Positions 8,805 through 17,736 are shown, numbered from the stretch's first letter. The stretch: DNA of 64,000 bases from Spongiivirga sp046524175 (GCF_046524175.1 NZ_JBEFZF010000009.1:77179-141178), one strand, 5' to 3'. Notes: generated from the sequence alone by a model not told the origin. Made by a program: numbers and translations.

Positions 8805-9920
8805 ATGACCATTAAAGAGGTTACCACACTGATTGAAACTTGGGCACCGTTGCCTTATGCTGAAGATTTTGACAATGTAGGATTATTAGTCGGTTACCCA
8901 GATACTAAGGTAGCAGGTATTCTCATCGCACACGACGCGCTTGAAAATGTGGTTGATGAAGCCATTAACGATAATTGCAATCTCATAGTTTGCTTTCACC
9001 CAATTATTTTTAAAGGGATTAAAAAGTTTAATGGCAATAACTATGTAGAACGCGTAGTTATCAAAGCTATTAAGTATGATATCGCTATTTATGCCATCCA
9101 TACCGCTTTAGACAATGCTTTTGAAGGGGTAAATGCGGCTATCTGCAATGCCTTGGGTTTAGAGAAAAGGCAAATACTCATTCCTCAGAAAAATACCATA
9201 AAAAAATTGCTTACGTATGTACCCGTCTCAAAGATTACCGAAGTTAGAGACGCATTATTTAAGGTAGGCGCAGGAGGCATTGGTAATTATAATGAATGCA
9301 GCTTTACCGTGCAGGGTATTGGCACCTTTAATGGTAATGAATATTCAAATCCCACAAAAGGAGAAAAAGGAACCACACAATATGAAGATGAAATTCAGTT
9401 GGGAATTACTTTTCATAAACACTTGCAATCTGTTGTTATAAAAACATTACTTAAAGTACATCCATACGAAGAAGTTGCATACGAGATTACCACACTGGAA
9501 AACACCAACCAACATATTGGCATGGGCATGATAGGCTCTTTAAGCAACGAACTTTCTGAAAAAGATTTCCTAACCCATGTAAAAAAATCGCTGCCCACGG
9601 GTTGCATACGTCACTCTGACTTGTTAGAAAAACCTATTTCGAAAGTTGCTGTTTTGGGCGGGTCTGGTAGTTTTGCCATTGCTAATGCAAAACGTGCCGG
9701 TGCACAGGCATTTATAACAGCAGATTTAAAATACCATGATTTTTACCAAGCTGAAAACGATATACTTTTGGTGGATGTAGGGCATTACGAAAGTGAACAA
9801 TTTACAAAAACCATTTTAGCTGAGCATCTTACCAAAAAAATTGCTAATTTTGCACCTGCCTTAGCGGAAGGCAACATCTTAATATCAAAGCAAAATACCA
9901 ATCCGGTCAAGTATTTTTAG
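8805..9920 (+). CDS. Nif3-like dinuclear metal centre hexameric protein
   Basis: 371 residues, the long form with a central inserted domain (about 130-230, containing VHPYEEVAYEI). Metal-binding residues visible are His65 in VCFHPIIF, His99 and Asp103 in AIHTALDNA, and the C-terminal ADLKYHDFYQ and DVGHYESEQ segments. The family is nearly universal; members form hexameric toroids with two metals per subunit. Its biochemical role is not settled, although GTP cyclohydrolase-like annotation is common. The gene is followed 3 bases later by the coiled-coil protein gene, an arrangement that suggests an operon and recurs in related genomes. Confidence 0.93.
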   Translation: MTIKEVTTLIETWAPLPYAEDFDNVGLLVGYPDTKVAGILIAHDALENVVDEAINDNCNLIVCFHPIIFKGIKKFNGNNYVERVVIKAIKYDIAIYAIHTALDNAFEGVNAAICNALGLEKRQILIPQKNTIKKLLTYVPVSKITEVRDALFKVGAGGIGNYNECSFTVQGIGTFNGNEYSNPTKGEKGTTQYEDEIQLGITFHKHLQSVVIKTLLKVHPYEEVAYEITTLENTNQHIGMGMIGSLSNELSEKDFLTHVKKSLPTGCIRHSDLLEKPISKVAVLGGSGSFAIANAKRAGAQAFITADLKYHDFYQAENDILLVDVGHYESEQFTKTILAEHLTKKIANFAPALAEGNILISKQNTNPVKYF

Positions 9921-9923
9921 AGT

Positions 9924-10700
9924 ATGGCAAAAAAAGAAGTTACTGTTGAAGAGAAATTACGTGCACTGTTTGATTTACAGTTAATCGATTCTCGTGTAGA
10001 TGAAATAAGAAATGTTCGAGGAGAGCTTCCTTTAGAAGTAGAAGATTTAGAAGATGAAGTAGCGGGGCTAAATACTAGAATGGAAAAGCTAAACGATGAT
10101 CTTTCTCAAATTGATGACAACATCAAAGGAAAAAAGATCATGATTGAAGAAGCCAAAACGCTAATAAAGAAATATAACGAGCAACAAAAAAATGTTCGTA
10201 ACAATCGCGAATTCAACTCGCTTTCAAAAGAAGTAGAATTCCAAGAATTAGAAATTCAATTAGCGGAGAAGCACATTAAAGAATTCAAGGCCCAAATTGA
10301 ACAGAAAAAAGAAGTAATTGCTGAAACAAAAGAAAAACTTACTGAGCGCCAAACGCATCTTAAGCACAAAAAATCAGAGCTTGATGATATTTTAAAGGAA
10401 ACTGAAAAAGAAGAACAAGCCCTTATTGCAAAGTCTGAAGAATATGAAAAGCAAATCGAAGATCGTTTGGTAAATGCATACAAACGTATTCGCGGTAGTG
10501 TTAAAAATGGGCTTGCGGTTGTACCAATTGAAAGAGGTGCAAGCGGAGGATCTTACTTTACTATTCCACCACAAGTGCAAATGGAAATTGCTGCCAGAAA
10601 AAAAATCATTACGGACGAACACAGTGGTCGTATTCTAGTTGATCCTAATCTTGCTAATGAAGAGCGAGAAAAAATGGAAAAGATATTCAGCAAAATCTAA
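9924..10700 (+). CDS. Coiled-coil protein of the C4-type zinc ribbon family, without cysteines
   Basis: 258 residues. Residues about 25-185 form a long antiparallel coiled coil rich in E, K and L. The C-terminal part (about 198-245, containing FTIPPQVQMEIAARKK and HSGRILVDP) aligns in pattern with the zinc ribbon of the family, but all four zinc-ligand cysteines are replaced. The protein contains no cysteine at all, so it cannot form the zinc ribbon. It is tightly linked to the Nif3-family gene and followed by a terminator. The family is often annotated as nucleic-acid-binding; the function is unproven. Confidence 0.88.
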   Translation: MAKKEVTVEEKLRALFDLQLIDSRVDEIRNVRGELPLEVEDLEDEVAGLNTRMEKLNDDLSQIDDNIKGKKIMIEEAKTLIKKYNEQQKNVRNNREFNSLSKEVEFQELEIQLAEKHIKEFKAQIEQKKEVIAETKEKLTERQTHLKHKKSELDDILKETEKEEQALIAKSEEYEKQIEDRLVNAYKRIRGSVKNGLAVVPIERGASGGSYFTIPPQVQMEIAARKKIITDEHSGRILVDPNLANEEREKMEKIFSKI

Positions 10701-10725
10701 TATTGTTGTTAACACAATATCTACC

Positions 10726-10756
10726 AATCCCGCTCTCCAAGCGGGATTTTTTGTTT
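10726..10756 (+). terminator. Rho-independent terminator
   Basis: Perfect stem AATCCCGC / GCGGGATT with a 7-base loop, followed by TTTTTTGTTTT. It ends the Nif3/coiled-coil transcript. Confidence 0.85.
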
Positions 10757-10860
10757 TAAGACAAGTTTAACACTGCTTACGCTGTAATAAAATCTAAAGT
10801 TATTCGTCTATACGTATATAAGATATCCAATCCGCTATATGCGTCTATATATTCTCACCG

Positions 10861-10891
10861 GCCTCTTGCTCTAGTAAGGGGCTTTTTTATT
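10861..10891 (+). terminator. Second, downstream terminator-like hairpin
   Basis: Stem GCCTCTT / AAGGGGC (one G-T pair) with an 8-base loop and a T6 tail. It lies 105 bases beyond the first terminator with no ORF between, so it may be a back-up terminator or the end of a short non-coding transcript. The rest of 10757-10984 shows no coding potential. Confidence 0.55.
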
Positions 10892-10984
10892 GAATCTTTC
10901 TTTCCCATAATAGTTCTCAAACAAGTTTCAATCTTTACCTCATATACCTATGTAAGGACTTCCTAAAAAACAGACAAAACCTAC

Positions 10985-11806
10985 ATGATAAAAGAATTTA
11001 ACCAATTTACTACCGGAGCTATATTTAAACTTGGTAACGAATCACTACTAAATCAATTTAAAGAAAGTAAGAAATTACCCCTTTTTACTTTTATTAGAAC
11101 AAAAGAAAAACCGGCAACCGTTAATATTGATGATGTTGCCACGACCATACCTCCCAATAGTATTTTATCACTTACCCCAAATCATTTTCTAAAAACAGTA
11201 GATGTAGAAGATATTCTGGTATATCAGTTTAATCGTGAATTTTATTGCATTAAAGATCATGACAAGGAAGTAAGCTGTGTCGGAGTGCTTTTTTATGGCA
11301 ACCAACATAAACCCGTTATCGAATTGAGCGAAAAGGAAGTAAAAAAATTTAACGTTTTACATGATATTTTTCTGGATGAACTAGAAACGGAAGACAATAT
11401 TCAAGCAGAAATGCTACGCATGCTCACCACCAGGTTTATTATCAAAACAACCCGACTATATAAGCAAGATCATCAACTTCCAGAAACTGACAAATCGGAT
11501 TTATTACGCCAATTCAACGTACTAGTCGAAGATCATTTTAGAAAAGAACATTCTGTTAAATTCTATGCAGACTTGTTGTTTAAATCACCTAAGACGCTAT
11601 CAAACAGTTTTTCAAAATACGGGCGCTCACCCCTACAAATAATCCATGACCGCATTATATTAGAAACCAAACGCCTTTTATATTATACCGATAAGAGTGC
11701 TAAACAAATAGCATACGACTTAGGCTTTGAAGACGCTTCACATTTAAGCAGGCTTTTTAAAAAACATACTGGACAAAGTCCGACAGCTGTAAGAGCAGCT
11801 AAATAG
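10985..11806 (+). CDS. AraC-family transcriptional regulator
   Basis: 273 residues. The C-terminal third carries the double helix-turn-helix of the family (from about 175; motifs LLFKSPKTLSNSFSKYG, KQIAYDLGFEDASHLSRLF and the terminal HTGQSPTAVR). The N-terminal part is a probable cupin-like effector domain, from family knowledge rather than from a clear motif. It lies 25 bases upstream of the pirin gene in the same direction and may regulate it or be co-transcribed with it. Effector and targets are unknown. Confidence 0.92.
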   Translation: MIKEFNQFTTGAIFKLGNESLLNQFKESKKLPLFTFIRTKEKPATVNIDDVATTIPPNSILSLTPNHFLKTVDVEDILVYQFNREFYCIKDHDKEVSCVGVLFYGNQHKPVIELSEKEVKKFNVLHDIFLDELETEDNIQAEMLRMLTTRFIIKTTRLYKQDHQLPETDKSDLLRQFNVLVEDHFRKEHSVKFYADLLFKSPKTLSNSFSKYGRSPLQIIHDRIILETKRLLYYTDKSAKQIAYDLGFEDASHLSRLFKKHTGQSPTAVRAAK

Positions 11807-11831
11807 AAAACTAGCTCCTTTCAATTTTAGT

Positions 11832-12752
11832 ATGTTGTATCTTTATGCATATAACAAAGCTAAAGTGTCTTATAATAAACTAATAGTTGAAGAACGCAGC
11901 CGTGATATTGGTAATTTTTTAGTAGGTCGTCTTATACCGTTTCGTAAAAAAAGAATGGTAGGCCCATTTTCGTTTATTGATCATATGGGTCCGTCTAAAA
12001 TTGGGAATGGAAGATTTTTAGATGTTGACCAACATCCACATATTGGGTTGGCCACATTGACATACTTACTTGACGGAGAGATTCACCATAACGATAGCAT
12101 TGGCACCTCTCAAGTTATTCGCCCAGGATCTGTTAATTGGATGGTCGCGGGAAAAGGATGCGCACATACCGAGCGTACACCCGAGAAATTGAGAAAAGGT
12201 CAGGAAACCTCATTGCATGGCTACCAGATCTGGGTAGCGCTTCCTAAAGAATTAGAAGACATCAATCCTGAATTCCACCATTTTGAGGCATCAAAAATCC
12301 CAAGTTGGACGGATCAAAATACCCAGTTTAAGTTAATAGCAGGGACCGGATTTGGTGAAGAATCGCCAGTTCCAGTGCACTCTCCCCTATTCATGCTGGA
12401 AATTAAAACTAAAGAAGAATACAATTTTTCTGCAGCCGGGCAATTAAAGGGTGAAATCGGAATCTGTATTGTTTCAGGAAGTATCACAGCTTGCGGAGAT
12501 GTGATTGATGCAGGCAATATGCTCATTAGTAAGACAGAAGATGTATGTGATCTAATCATTAAAGCTAATACTCATTTGTTGATTTTTGGTGGCGAACCTT
12601 TTCCGGAAGAACGTCATATTTTCTGGAACTTCGTGTCACATTCAAAAGAAAAAATAGAAGAAGCCAAAACTAATTGGAAAAATAGGAAGTGGCCAAAGGT
12701 CAAGGGAGACGACACCTACGTACCACTCCCAAAACCAGTACAGTTTAAATAA
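11832..12752 (+). CDS. Pirin-family protein
   Basis: 306 residues with a bicupin fold. The iron-binding set is visible: His68 and His70 in DQHPHIG, His112 and Glu114 in CAHTERTP. Known pirins act as quercetinases or redox-sensing co-regulators; which applies here cannot be told. The annotated ATG gives an N terminus 11 residues longer than usual. A GTG at 11865 would start the protein at SYNKLIVEERSRDIG, the typical pirin N terminus, and a TATCTTTA box lies between the two candidates, so the GTG start deserves weight. The gene follows an AraC gene. Confidence 0.93.
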   Translation: MLYLYAYNKAKVSYNKLIVEERSRDIGNFLVGRLIPFRKKRMVGPFSFIDHMGPSKIGNGRFLDVDQHPHIGLATLTYLLDGEIHHNDSIGTSQVIRPGSVNWMVAGKGCAHTERTPEKLRKGQETSLHGYQIWVALPKELEDINPEFHHFEASKIPSWTDQNTQFKLIAGTGFGEESPVPVHSPLFMLEIKTKEEYNFSAAGQLKGEIGICIVSGSITACGDVIDAGNMLISKTEDVCDLIIKANTHLLIFGGEPFPEERHIFWNFVSHSKEKIEEAKTNWKNRKWPKVKGDDTYVPLPKPVQFK

Positions 12753-12763
12753 CGCTTTATGAG

Positions 12764-13228
12764 TTATGCTATTTGAATCAAGTACTTACTTAAGCCTTCA
12801 AATACGCCGCCCCAACCATTCATAGCACCCATATCCAGCTGTTGTTTTGCATACTCAGGAGTCGGATGAACTACCTTAAATACAAATTCAGTTGTATCAC
12901 CCGATGCCTTAAATTCGGCTACCAGTATCACGCCAGCAGTCATTGGTAAAAAACTAGCAGTAGTAACAATCAGATTTTTCGGATTAATTTCAAGGTAAGT
13001 TCCTTTGGCAATAAACTCATTTCCGTTATCCATCATCATGCTATATTCCCAATTACCGTTAACTTCAAAATCAAATGTTTTAATATCAAGTGTCATCGGT
13101 CCGGGTGCCCACCAATTAGCAATATGTTCAGGCTGAGTCCAAGCCTCCCATACCAAATCAACAGGTGCGTCAAAAATTCGCTCAATCGTTAGCACACAGT
13201 TAGAAGGTGCATTTTTATAATCCATCAT
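12764..13228 (-). CDS. SRPBCC / AHSA1-type protein
   Basis: 154 residues of the START-like superfamily, AHSA1 branch. The family pattern appears as RIFDAPVDLVWEAWTQPEHIANWWAPG near the N terminus and GWGGVFEGLSKYL at the C terminus. Such proteins have a deep hydrophobic ligand pocket; the ligand is unknown. The gene begins on the base immediately after the ArsR gene ends, and ArsR-AHSA1 operons are widespread, so the two should be co-expressed from the operator-bearing promoter upstream of ArsR. Confidence 0.92.
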   Translation of the reverse strand: MMDYKNAPSNCVLTIERIFDAPVDLVWEAWTQPEHIANWWAPGPMTLDIKTFDFEVNGNWEYSMMMDNGNEFIAKGTYLEINPKNLIVTTASFLPMTAGVILVAEFKASGDTTEFVFKVVHPTPEYAKQQLDMGAMNGWGGVFEGLSKYLIQIA

Positions 13229-13555
13229 TTATCGATTTTTATGTTTAAGTTCTTGTAAATAATTTTCAAAATTGTCTAGTTTACCATCCCATAATTTTCT
13301 GTATCGCTCCAACCAATCAGCTACAGTCATCAGCTCTTTAGGCGAAATCTTGCAAATGCGTTCTCTACCGGCTTTCTCAATATGAATCACGCCACATTCA
13401 TTTAGTATCTTAAGGTGTTTAGAAACTGCAGGTCTACTTATTTCAAAATTTTCCGCAACCTCATTTACTGTGAGAAAGTCTTTACTCAACAACTCAATAA
13501 TGTCTCTTCTAACAGGATCAGCGATGGCCTGAAAAACATCTCTTCTCATAATCAT
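13229..13555 (-). CDS. ArsR-family winged-helix repressor
   Basis: 108 residues. A winged helix-turn-helix is seen in ADPVRRDIIELL, FEISRPAVSKHLKILNECGVI and a wing with EKAGRERICKI. No cysteine-rich metal site such as CVC is visible; the only cysteines are scattered, so metal sensing is not supported. Divergent palindromic sites immediately upstream (13556-13597) fit autoregulation. It is the first gene of a two-gene operon with the AHSA1-type protein. Confidence 0.93.
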   Translation of the reverse strand: MIMRRDVFQAIADPVRRDIIELLSKDFLTVNEVAENFEISRPAVSKHLKILNECGVIHIEKAGRERICKISPKELMTVADWLERYRKLWDGKLDNFENYLQELKHKNR

Positions 13556-13597
13556 GTAACTGTTCGGTTACAAATATATATGTAATCATTTGGTTAC
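13556..13597 (-). promoter_or_regulatory. Tandem GTAAC-N6-GTTAC operator for the ArsR operon
   Basis: Two 16-bp inverted repeats follow each other: GTAACTGTTCGGTTAC (13556-13571, perfect arms) and GTAATCATTTGGTTAC (13582-13597, one arm mismatch). Their centres are 26 bp apart, so they lie on the same face of the helix within error. The first abuts the ArsR start codon region. Their position makes them the probable ArsR binding sites. Confidence 0.7.
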
Positions 13598-13750
13598 GCA
13601 AGTTGTTTTAGTAAAATTATTTTGGAAGCTGATTATTACCGTATGCTAACGTACACATACTGTATACGAACCCATCTTAGATTACTTCTCTTTTCTAGGT
13701 AAAGGCTGCTATATACATTCGTAACCAGTAATCACAAACAAGATCAAATA

Positions 13751-14449
13751 ATGAACATCAAATTAAGAACAACAGTTATTCTACTTTTAATTTTTGCAGG
13801 TACGTTTCAATTAGCAGCCCAAAAAAAGCAATATACACTGAGCTTTGACAAAGGTGAAGTACTCGACATTTTACTGCTGGCAAACAATCCTGGTATTGAC
13901 GCTTTATTCGATAGGTATAAAAAAACGGCATTCCCTGTGGCCAATAAACACTCTTACCAACCGATGCCCGGTTTTAAAATTAAAAAAACCATTAAAGGAA
14001 GCGGCAAAGCCAATACTTTCATATTCGGGAAATGGGATTCTCTTAAAAAAAGAGAAGATTTTTTAGATGCTATAGTTCCTGCTGTGCCTGATTTTCATGA
14101 ACAACGCAAAGCTATTTTCAAACATTTTGTACTTGCCTATTACGAAATGCCATCAAAGACGACATTTACCATCGACCGAAATAAGTACAATGTGGTAACC
14201 TCTTATTGGAGTAAGAATAAAAACATGGATACGTTTTTAAAAGGTCAGAAATCGAATATTACTAATTATGGAGGAACACAAATTCTTGTGCTGCAAAATG
14301 GAAAAACACCCAAGGGTTACGAATATGATCCTACGGTTACGATCATTACCCAATGGGAAAGTCAGGATGCCTTTGAAAATTTCCAAAAAAATACTGAGAA
14401 ATCCGTGTTAAAGAGTATAAAAAACACGCACCAATTTGTCTTGAATTAG
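13751..14449 (+). CDS. Secreted protein with two ferredoxin-like (dimeric alpha/beta barrel-like) halves
   Basis: 232 residues with a clear signal peptide ending near LAAQ (residues 1-23). The mature part seems to contain two similar halves, each with a beta-alpha-beta pattern and an F/W-x-S-x(n)-F segment (FGKWDSLKKREDF near 95 and ITQWESQDAFENF near 200). These resemble DUF1330 or antibiotic-monooxygenase-like modules. That is a judgement by eye, not a family match. It lies at the head of a run with a membrane AraC regulator and a DUF2911 protein. Function unknown. Confidence 0.8.
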   Translation: MNIKLRTTVILLLIFAGTFQLAAQKKQYTLSFDKGEVLDILLLANNPGIDALFDRYKKTAFPVANKHSYQPMPGFKIKKTIKGSGKANTFIFGKWDSLKKREDFLDAIVPAVPDFHEQRKAIFKHFVLAYYEMPSKTTFTIDRNKYNVVTSYWSKNKNMDTFLKGQKSNITNYGGTQILVLQNGKTPKGYEYDPTVTIITQWESQDAFENFQKNTEKSVLKSIKNTHQFVLN

Positions 14450-14474
14450 CTAATTTGACCACTTAAATAGTTCT

Positions 14475-15590
14475 ATGCAAACCCTATTCAATCAGCTGGT
14501 ATATTTCGCATTTTTCCAATGTCTTTTATTATTGGGTGTTTTCTTATTCTCCAAAAAAAACAGAAGAAACATCAATGCGTTTTTAGCCATTCTGATCATT
14601 ACTTTATTTCTTGGGTTAAGCGGAAGAGTGCTCTATGCTGCTGGGGTATTTGGTGGAAATTGGCGTTTGAATTCGCTTTCAGAATGGGCCGCTATGCTTT
14701 TTGGCACCACGTTGTATCTATTCACGAGGTCATCTTTACAAAACAGAAAACTCAAAACAAACGACTTACTACATTATGTACCAAGCATTGGATATATGCT
14801 TTTTATATTGATCTATTTTGTACTTGCAAATGATGTTGTAATCTCTAACCGAATTCAAACAGGAGAGCTTAAACGGGCTATTTGGGCTTGCCACGCGGTT
14901 GGATTAGTAGTTAATATCACCTATTGGGGAATGAGCCTGAAGGTCTTGTTGGACTTTAAAAGGCAAATTAAAAATGAGCTTTCTTACACTATAAAAACCA
15001 ACTTCTTCAAATACCTTCATGTTATTATGGGAATCGGATTTCTGATTTGGCTCACACTATACATAATTAGTTTATTTGGCTATGATATGATTGAACGTGA
15101 TGCCCGTCCATCCATTTGGATGGCAATGGCCTTTGTTGTTCTTTTTATAACCTATTATGGCATGATTTCTCCCGAAGTATATAGAATACAACAGTTAGAA
15201 ACCATACAAAAATATGCTCAATCCAAACTTTCTAACGCTGATCTCGATGCTATGAAAAAACAGCTAGATCAGCTTATGGAGGAAAAGAAACCGTATTTAA
15301 ATAACAGATTACTAAAAGCAGAACTGGCTGATATGCTGGGCACCAGTAACCCAGAGCTAGCACGTTTACTAAATGAAAATATTGGCATGAACTTTTTCGA
15401 ATATGTCAACTATTATCGCATAAAAGAATTTGTAGCACTTGCCAGAACGGAAAAGGCACAGCATCTTACGTTTTACGGACTTGCTCAAGAGGCGGGATTT
15501 AATTCAAAAACAACGTTTAATAAATCATTTAAAAAACTAATGGGGGTATCTCCATCAGAATATTTTAATAATCAAAAAATAACATCATGA
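14475..15590 (+). CDS. Membrane-bound AraC-family regulator
   Basis: 371 residues. About seven hydrophobic helices occupy residues 1-235 and are followed by a cytoplasmic AraC helix-turn-helix (ELADMLGTSNPELARLLNE, FYGLAQEAGFNSKTTFNKSF, GVSPSEYF). The architecture is common in Bacteroidota and suggests a signal sensed in or across the membrane. The stop overlaps the ATG of the DUF2911 gene (ATGA at 15587), so the two are coupled and the secreted protein may belong to the same response. Confidence 0.92.
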   Translation: MQTLFNQLVYFAFFQCLLLLGVFLFSKKNRRNINAFLAILIITLFLGLSGRVLYAAGVFGGNWRLNSLSEWAAMLFGTTLYLFTRSSLQNRKLKTNDLLHYVPSIGYMLFILIYFVLANDVVISNRIQTGELKRAIWACHAVGLVVNITYWGMSLKVLLDFKRQIKNELSYTIKTNFFKYLHVIMGIGFLIWLTLYIISLFGYDMIERDARPSIWMAMAFVVLFITYYGMISPEVYRIQQLETIQKYAQSKLSNADLDAMKKQLDQLMEEKKPYLNNRLLKAELADMLGTSNPELARLLNENIGMNFFEYVNYYRIKEFVALARTEKAQHLTFYGLAQEAGFNSKTTFNKSFKKLMGVSPSEYFNNQKITS

Positions 15591-16426
15591 AATCAATCAT
15601 ATACGCAATAATAGCATCGCTTATTTTTGGAACACTTTCAGTAAACGGTCAATTACGAACCCCAGCTTTAAGCCCGGGATCAACTGTAAAGCAAACAGTG
15701 GGCTTAACAGATATTGAAATTAACTACTCCCGACCAGCGGTAAAAGGGAGATCCATATTCGGTCCAGATGGAATCGTACAGTATGGGGAATTTTGGCGCA
15801 CTGGCGCCAATGCAGCCACCAAAATTAGTTTTAATGGTGACCTCTCTTTTGGCAAAGCAGATTTATCAAAAGGAGATTATACCATTCTAACTAAACCAGG
15901 CAAGACCTCATGGAAGATATTTATCTATAAATATGAAAGCCCTAATTGGTCTTCTTATGTTGAGAAAAAGCCACTAGCCACATTAGAGGTCGCAACAAAA
16001 AAATTAAATACGTCTGTTGAATCATTAGAGTACGCTATTCAAAACATTAGCATGGATACGGCTAATTTGGAAATAAGCTGGGATCGCACCAGTGTTCAAA
16101 TCCCCATACAAATTGACACGAAAACTCAGGTTCTTAAAAATATAGATCGCGCGATGGCAGGTCCTAGTATTTTTGAAAACTTTAATGCAGCCTTGTACTT
16201 ACATGAAAACAAGATTGAACTACCAAGAGCCTTGACTTATATTCAAAAAGCCACCAAAAACGAAAATGCACAGTTTTTTATGGTCTATAGAGAAGCACTC
16301 ATTTTAAGAGACTTGGGTAAACAGAAAGATGCATTAGTAGCGGCTAAACGTTCATTAAAACTGTCTGAAGAAGCCAAAAACAATGACTTTATAAGATTTA
16401 GCAAAAAACTGATTTCAGAACTATAA
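15587..16426 (+). CDS. Secreted DUF2911 protein
   Basis: 279 residues with a signal peptide (cleavage near SVNGQ, residue 22). The DUF2911 core is recognised by SPGSTVKQTVG, INYSRPAVKGRSIFG and YGEFWRTGANAAT, with KGDYTILTKPG later. A C-terminal helical part (about 190-279) resembles TPR. The family is abundant in Bacteroidota and has no established function. The gene is translationally coupled to the membrane AraC gene and ends before a strong bidirectional terminator. Confidence 0.92.
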   Translation: MKSIIYAIIASLIFGTLSVNGQLRTPALSPGSTVKQTVGLTDIEINYSRPAVKGRSIFGPDGIVQYGEFWRTGANAATKISFNGDLSFGKADLSKGDYTILTKPGKTSWKIFIYKYESPNWSSYVEKKPLATLEVATKKLNTSVESLEYAIQNISMDTANLEISWDRTSVQIPIQIDTKTQVLKNIDRAMAGPSIFENFNAALYLHENKIELPRALTYIQKATKNENAQFFMVYREALILRDLGKQKDALVAAKRSLKLSEEAKNNDFIRFSKKLISEL

Positions 16427-16439
16427 AAAATCCAATAAA

Positions 16440-16477
16440 AGCGCTACCACGCCTAATGTAATTAGTGTTGTAGCGCT
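16440..16477. terminator. Bidirectional terminator hairpin between convergent genes
   Basis: Outer arms AGCGCTAC / GTAGCGCT pair perfectly and the stem continues through an interrupted inner part. A-rich sequence lies on the left and T-rich on the right, so it can work for both the DUF2911 gene (+) and the gene at 16493 (-). Confidence 0.8.
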
Positions 16478-16492
16478 ATTTATTTCTTTCAC

Positions 16493-16957
16493 CTATCTTT
16501 TACGAGGTAGTCGGGTGGAGTGCATCATCTGTAATTTCCAGCCGTTCTTAGTTTTTATCGCAATTACACTTTCTAACCATTGACCTTTACTTTCGCCTTG
16601 GTCACTTTTAAAAGTGGCATAATTATGATATGCCATCCAAATTCGATCAGCTGTTTTTTCTGTCTTAAAAAAATCAAAACTATTGATACGTTCTACCCCT
16701 TGATCCCGTTTAGCAGCGCGAGCACACCAATCAGCAATTGTATCGTTTGTCCAAACCTCTCCATGTTCTAGTAAAATGAAATCTTTAGTGTGGTATTTTG
16801 AAATAGTCTCAACTTTTTTTGCTGACCAGATATCATCAAATATATTCTGCACTAATTGTTGAACAGCTTTTATATCAGGATCTGTATTCTTTGCATCTTG
16901 AGAAAAAGTACTTGTCGTCAATACTAGGCAGATAAGTACTAGAATGTATTTTTTCAC
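16493..16957 (-). CDS. Secreted SnoaL / NTF2-like protein
   Basis: 154 residues with a signal peptide (cleaved near STFSQ). The remainder has the NTF2-like cone pattern of DUF4440/SnoaL proteins: a helical start, YHTKDFILLEHGEVW, and the strand pair RIWMAYHNYATF / NGWKLQMMHSTRL. The start codon is GTG. The family contains both enzymes and ligand-binding proteins, so no reaction is assigned. It ends against a bidirectional terminator. Confidence 0.85.
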   Translation of the reverse strand: MKKYILVLICLVLTTSTFSQDAKNTDPDIKAVQQLVQNIFDDIWSAKKVETISKYHTKDFILLEHGEVWTNDTIADWCARAAKRDQGVERINSFDFFKTEKTADRIWMAYHNYATFKSDQGESKGQWLESVIAIKTKNGWKLQMMHSTRLPRKR

Positions 16958-16996
16958 GATTGAAGGTATTGATTGACATCTAAGGTATAAAAGTAA

Positions 16997-17578
16997 TCAC
17001 TTTCTTAGCCATGTATCAGGATCTAAGTAAAACATTTTTCGATAACCTTGTATGGCATCAGGATCACGAAGCCACCAATACGGAAAAGGTGTGGTAATTG
17101 CATAATGCAAATGCGATGGTGTATTGACGGCGTTGCCGGTATTGCCAACTGTTCCTAACTTTGTTCCAGACTTTACCGGTTGTAAGGGAAATGCATCTAT
17201 CTCATTTAAATGTGCGTAATAATGAAAACGCCATTTGGGCCCTAATACCATTACACTCTTCCCTCCTTTACCACCTTCATAGGTGTAAATCACTATTCCG
17301 TAGGTAGATGAGACAACATCGGTACCTTTCTCCTTAAAAATGTCGATCCCTTTATGGGTGATAGAACTCCCCCAGGGATATGCCCAGAATGAATTGTCAT
17401 CCCAGTCAGCTGTTGTCGCTCCTTTAACAGGAATGATCATTTTTTGCGGCAGTAGAAATCCTATAACAATTATGATTAGGGGCACTAAGGTATATTTTCT
17501 TGTTCGCTTGTTTCTAAAAAGTCGTCCCATCCAACCGAAAAGCCAGACTAAAAAACGTTCTGTGGTACGTGTTATCAT
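16997..17578 (-). CDS. M23-family metallopeptidase, membrane-anchored
   Basis: 193 residues. One transmembrane segment (about 30-46, YTLVPLIIIVIGFLLP) is followed by a lysostaphin-like domain. Zinc ligands are visible: His75 and Asp79 in THKGIDIF, and His158 in SHLHYA, with His123 (YYAHL) and His156 as catalytic partners. The set is complete, so it should be an active peptidoglycan endopeptidase rather than a degenerate regulator of the EnvC type. Transcribed divergently from the repeat-containing region at 17.6-18.0 kb. Confidence 0.93.
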   Translation of the reverse strand: MITRTTERFLVWLFGWMGRLFRNKRTRKYTLVPLIIIVIGFLLPQKMIIPVKGATTADWDDNSFWAYPWGSSITHKGIDIFKEKGTDVVSSTYGIVIYTYEGGKGGKSVMVLGPKWRFHYYAHLNEIDAFPLQPVKSGTKLGTVGNTGNAVNTPSHLHYAITTPFPYWWLRDPDAIQGYRKMFYLDPDTWLRK

Positions 17579-17618
17579 CGAACTTAAAGGTACAAATATG
17601 TCTCAAAGTAAGCATGCG

Positions 17619-17644
17619 GGAAAAATTGACATGCACTAAGGAAA
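17619..17644 (+). repeat. 26-bp direct repeat, copy 1 (candidate activator site)
   Basis: Identical to the 26 bp at 17895-17920 except for one T/C difference; the core reads TTGACATGCACTAAGG. It lies 36 bases before CATCTTTG, a near match to the -7 box, and 93 bases before the ATG of the small ORF. Conserved spacing to the box in both copies points to a regulator-binding site. Confidence 0.7.
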
Positions 17645-17736
17645 TACCTTCATTTTATTAAACTCCATTTGACCACATCTTTGCAGTGTATTAATCATCA
17701 AGTTGATTTAATCAATTTAAAAGAAGAAAGGAAAAT

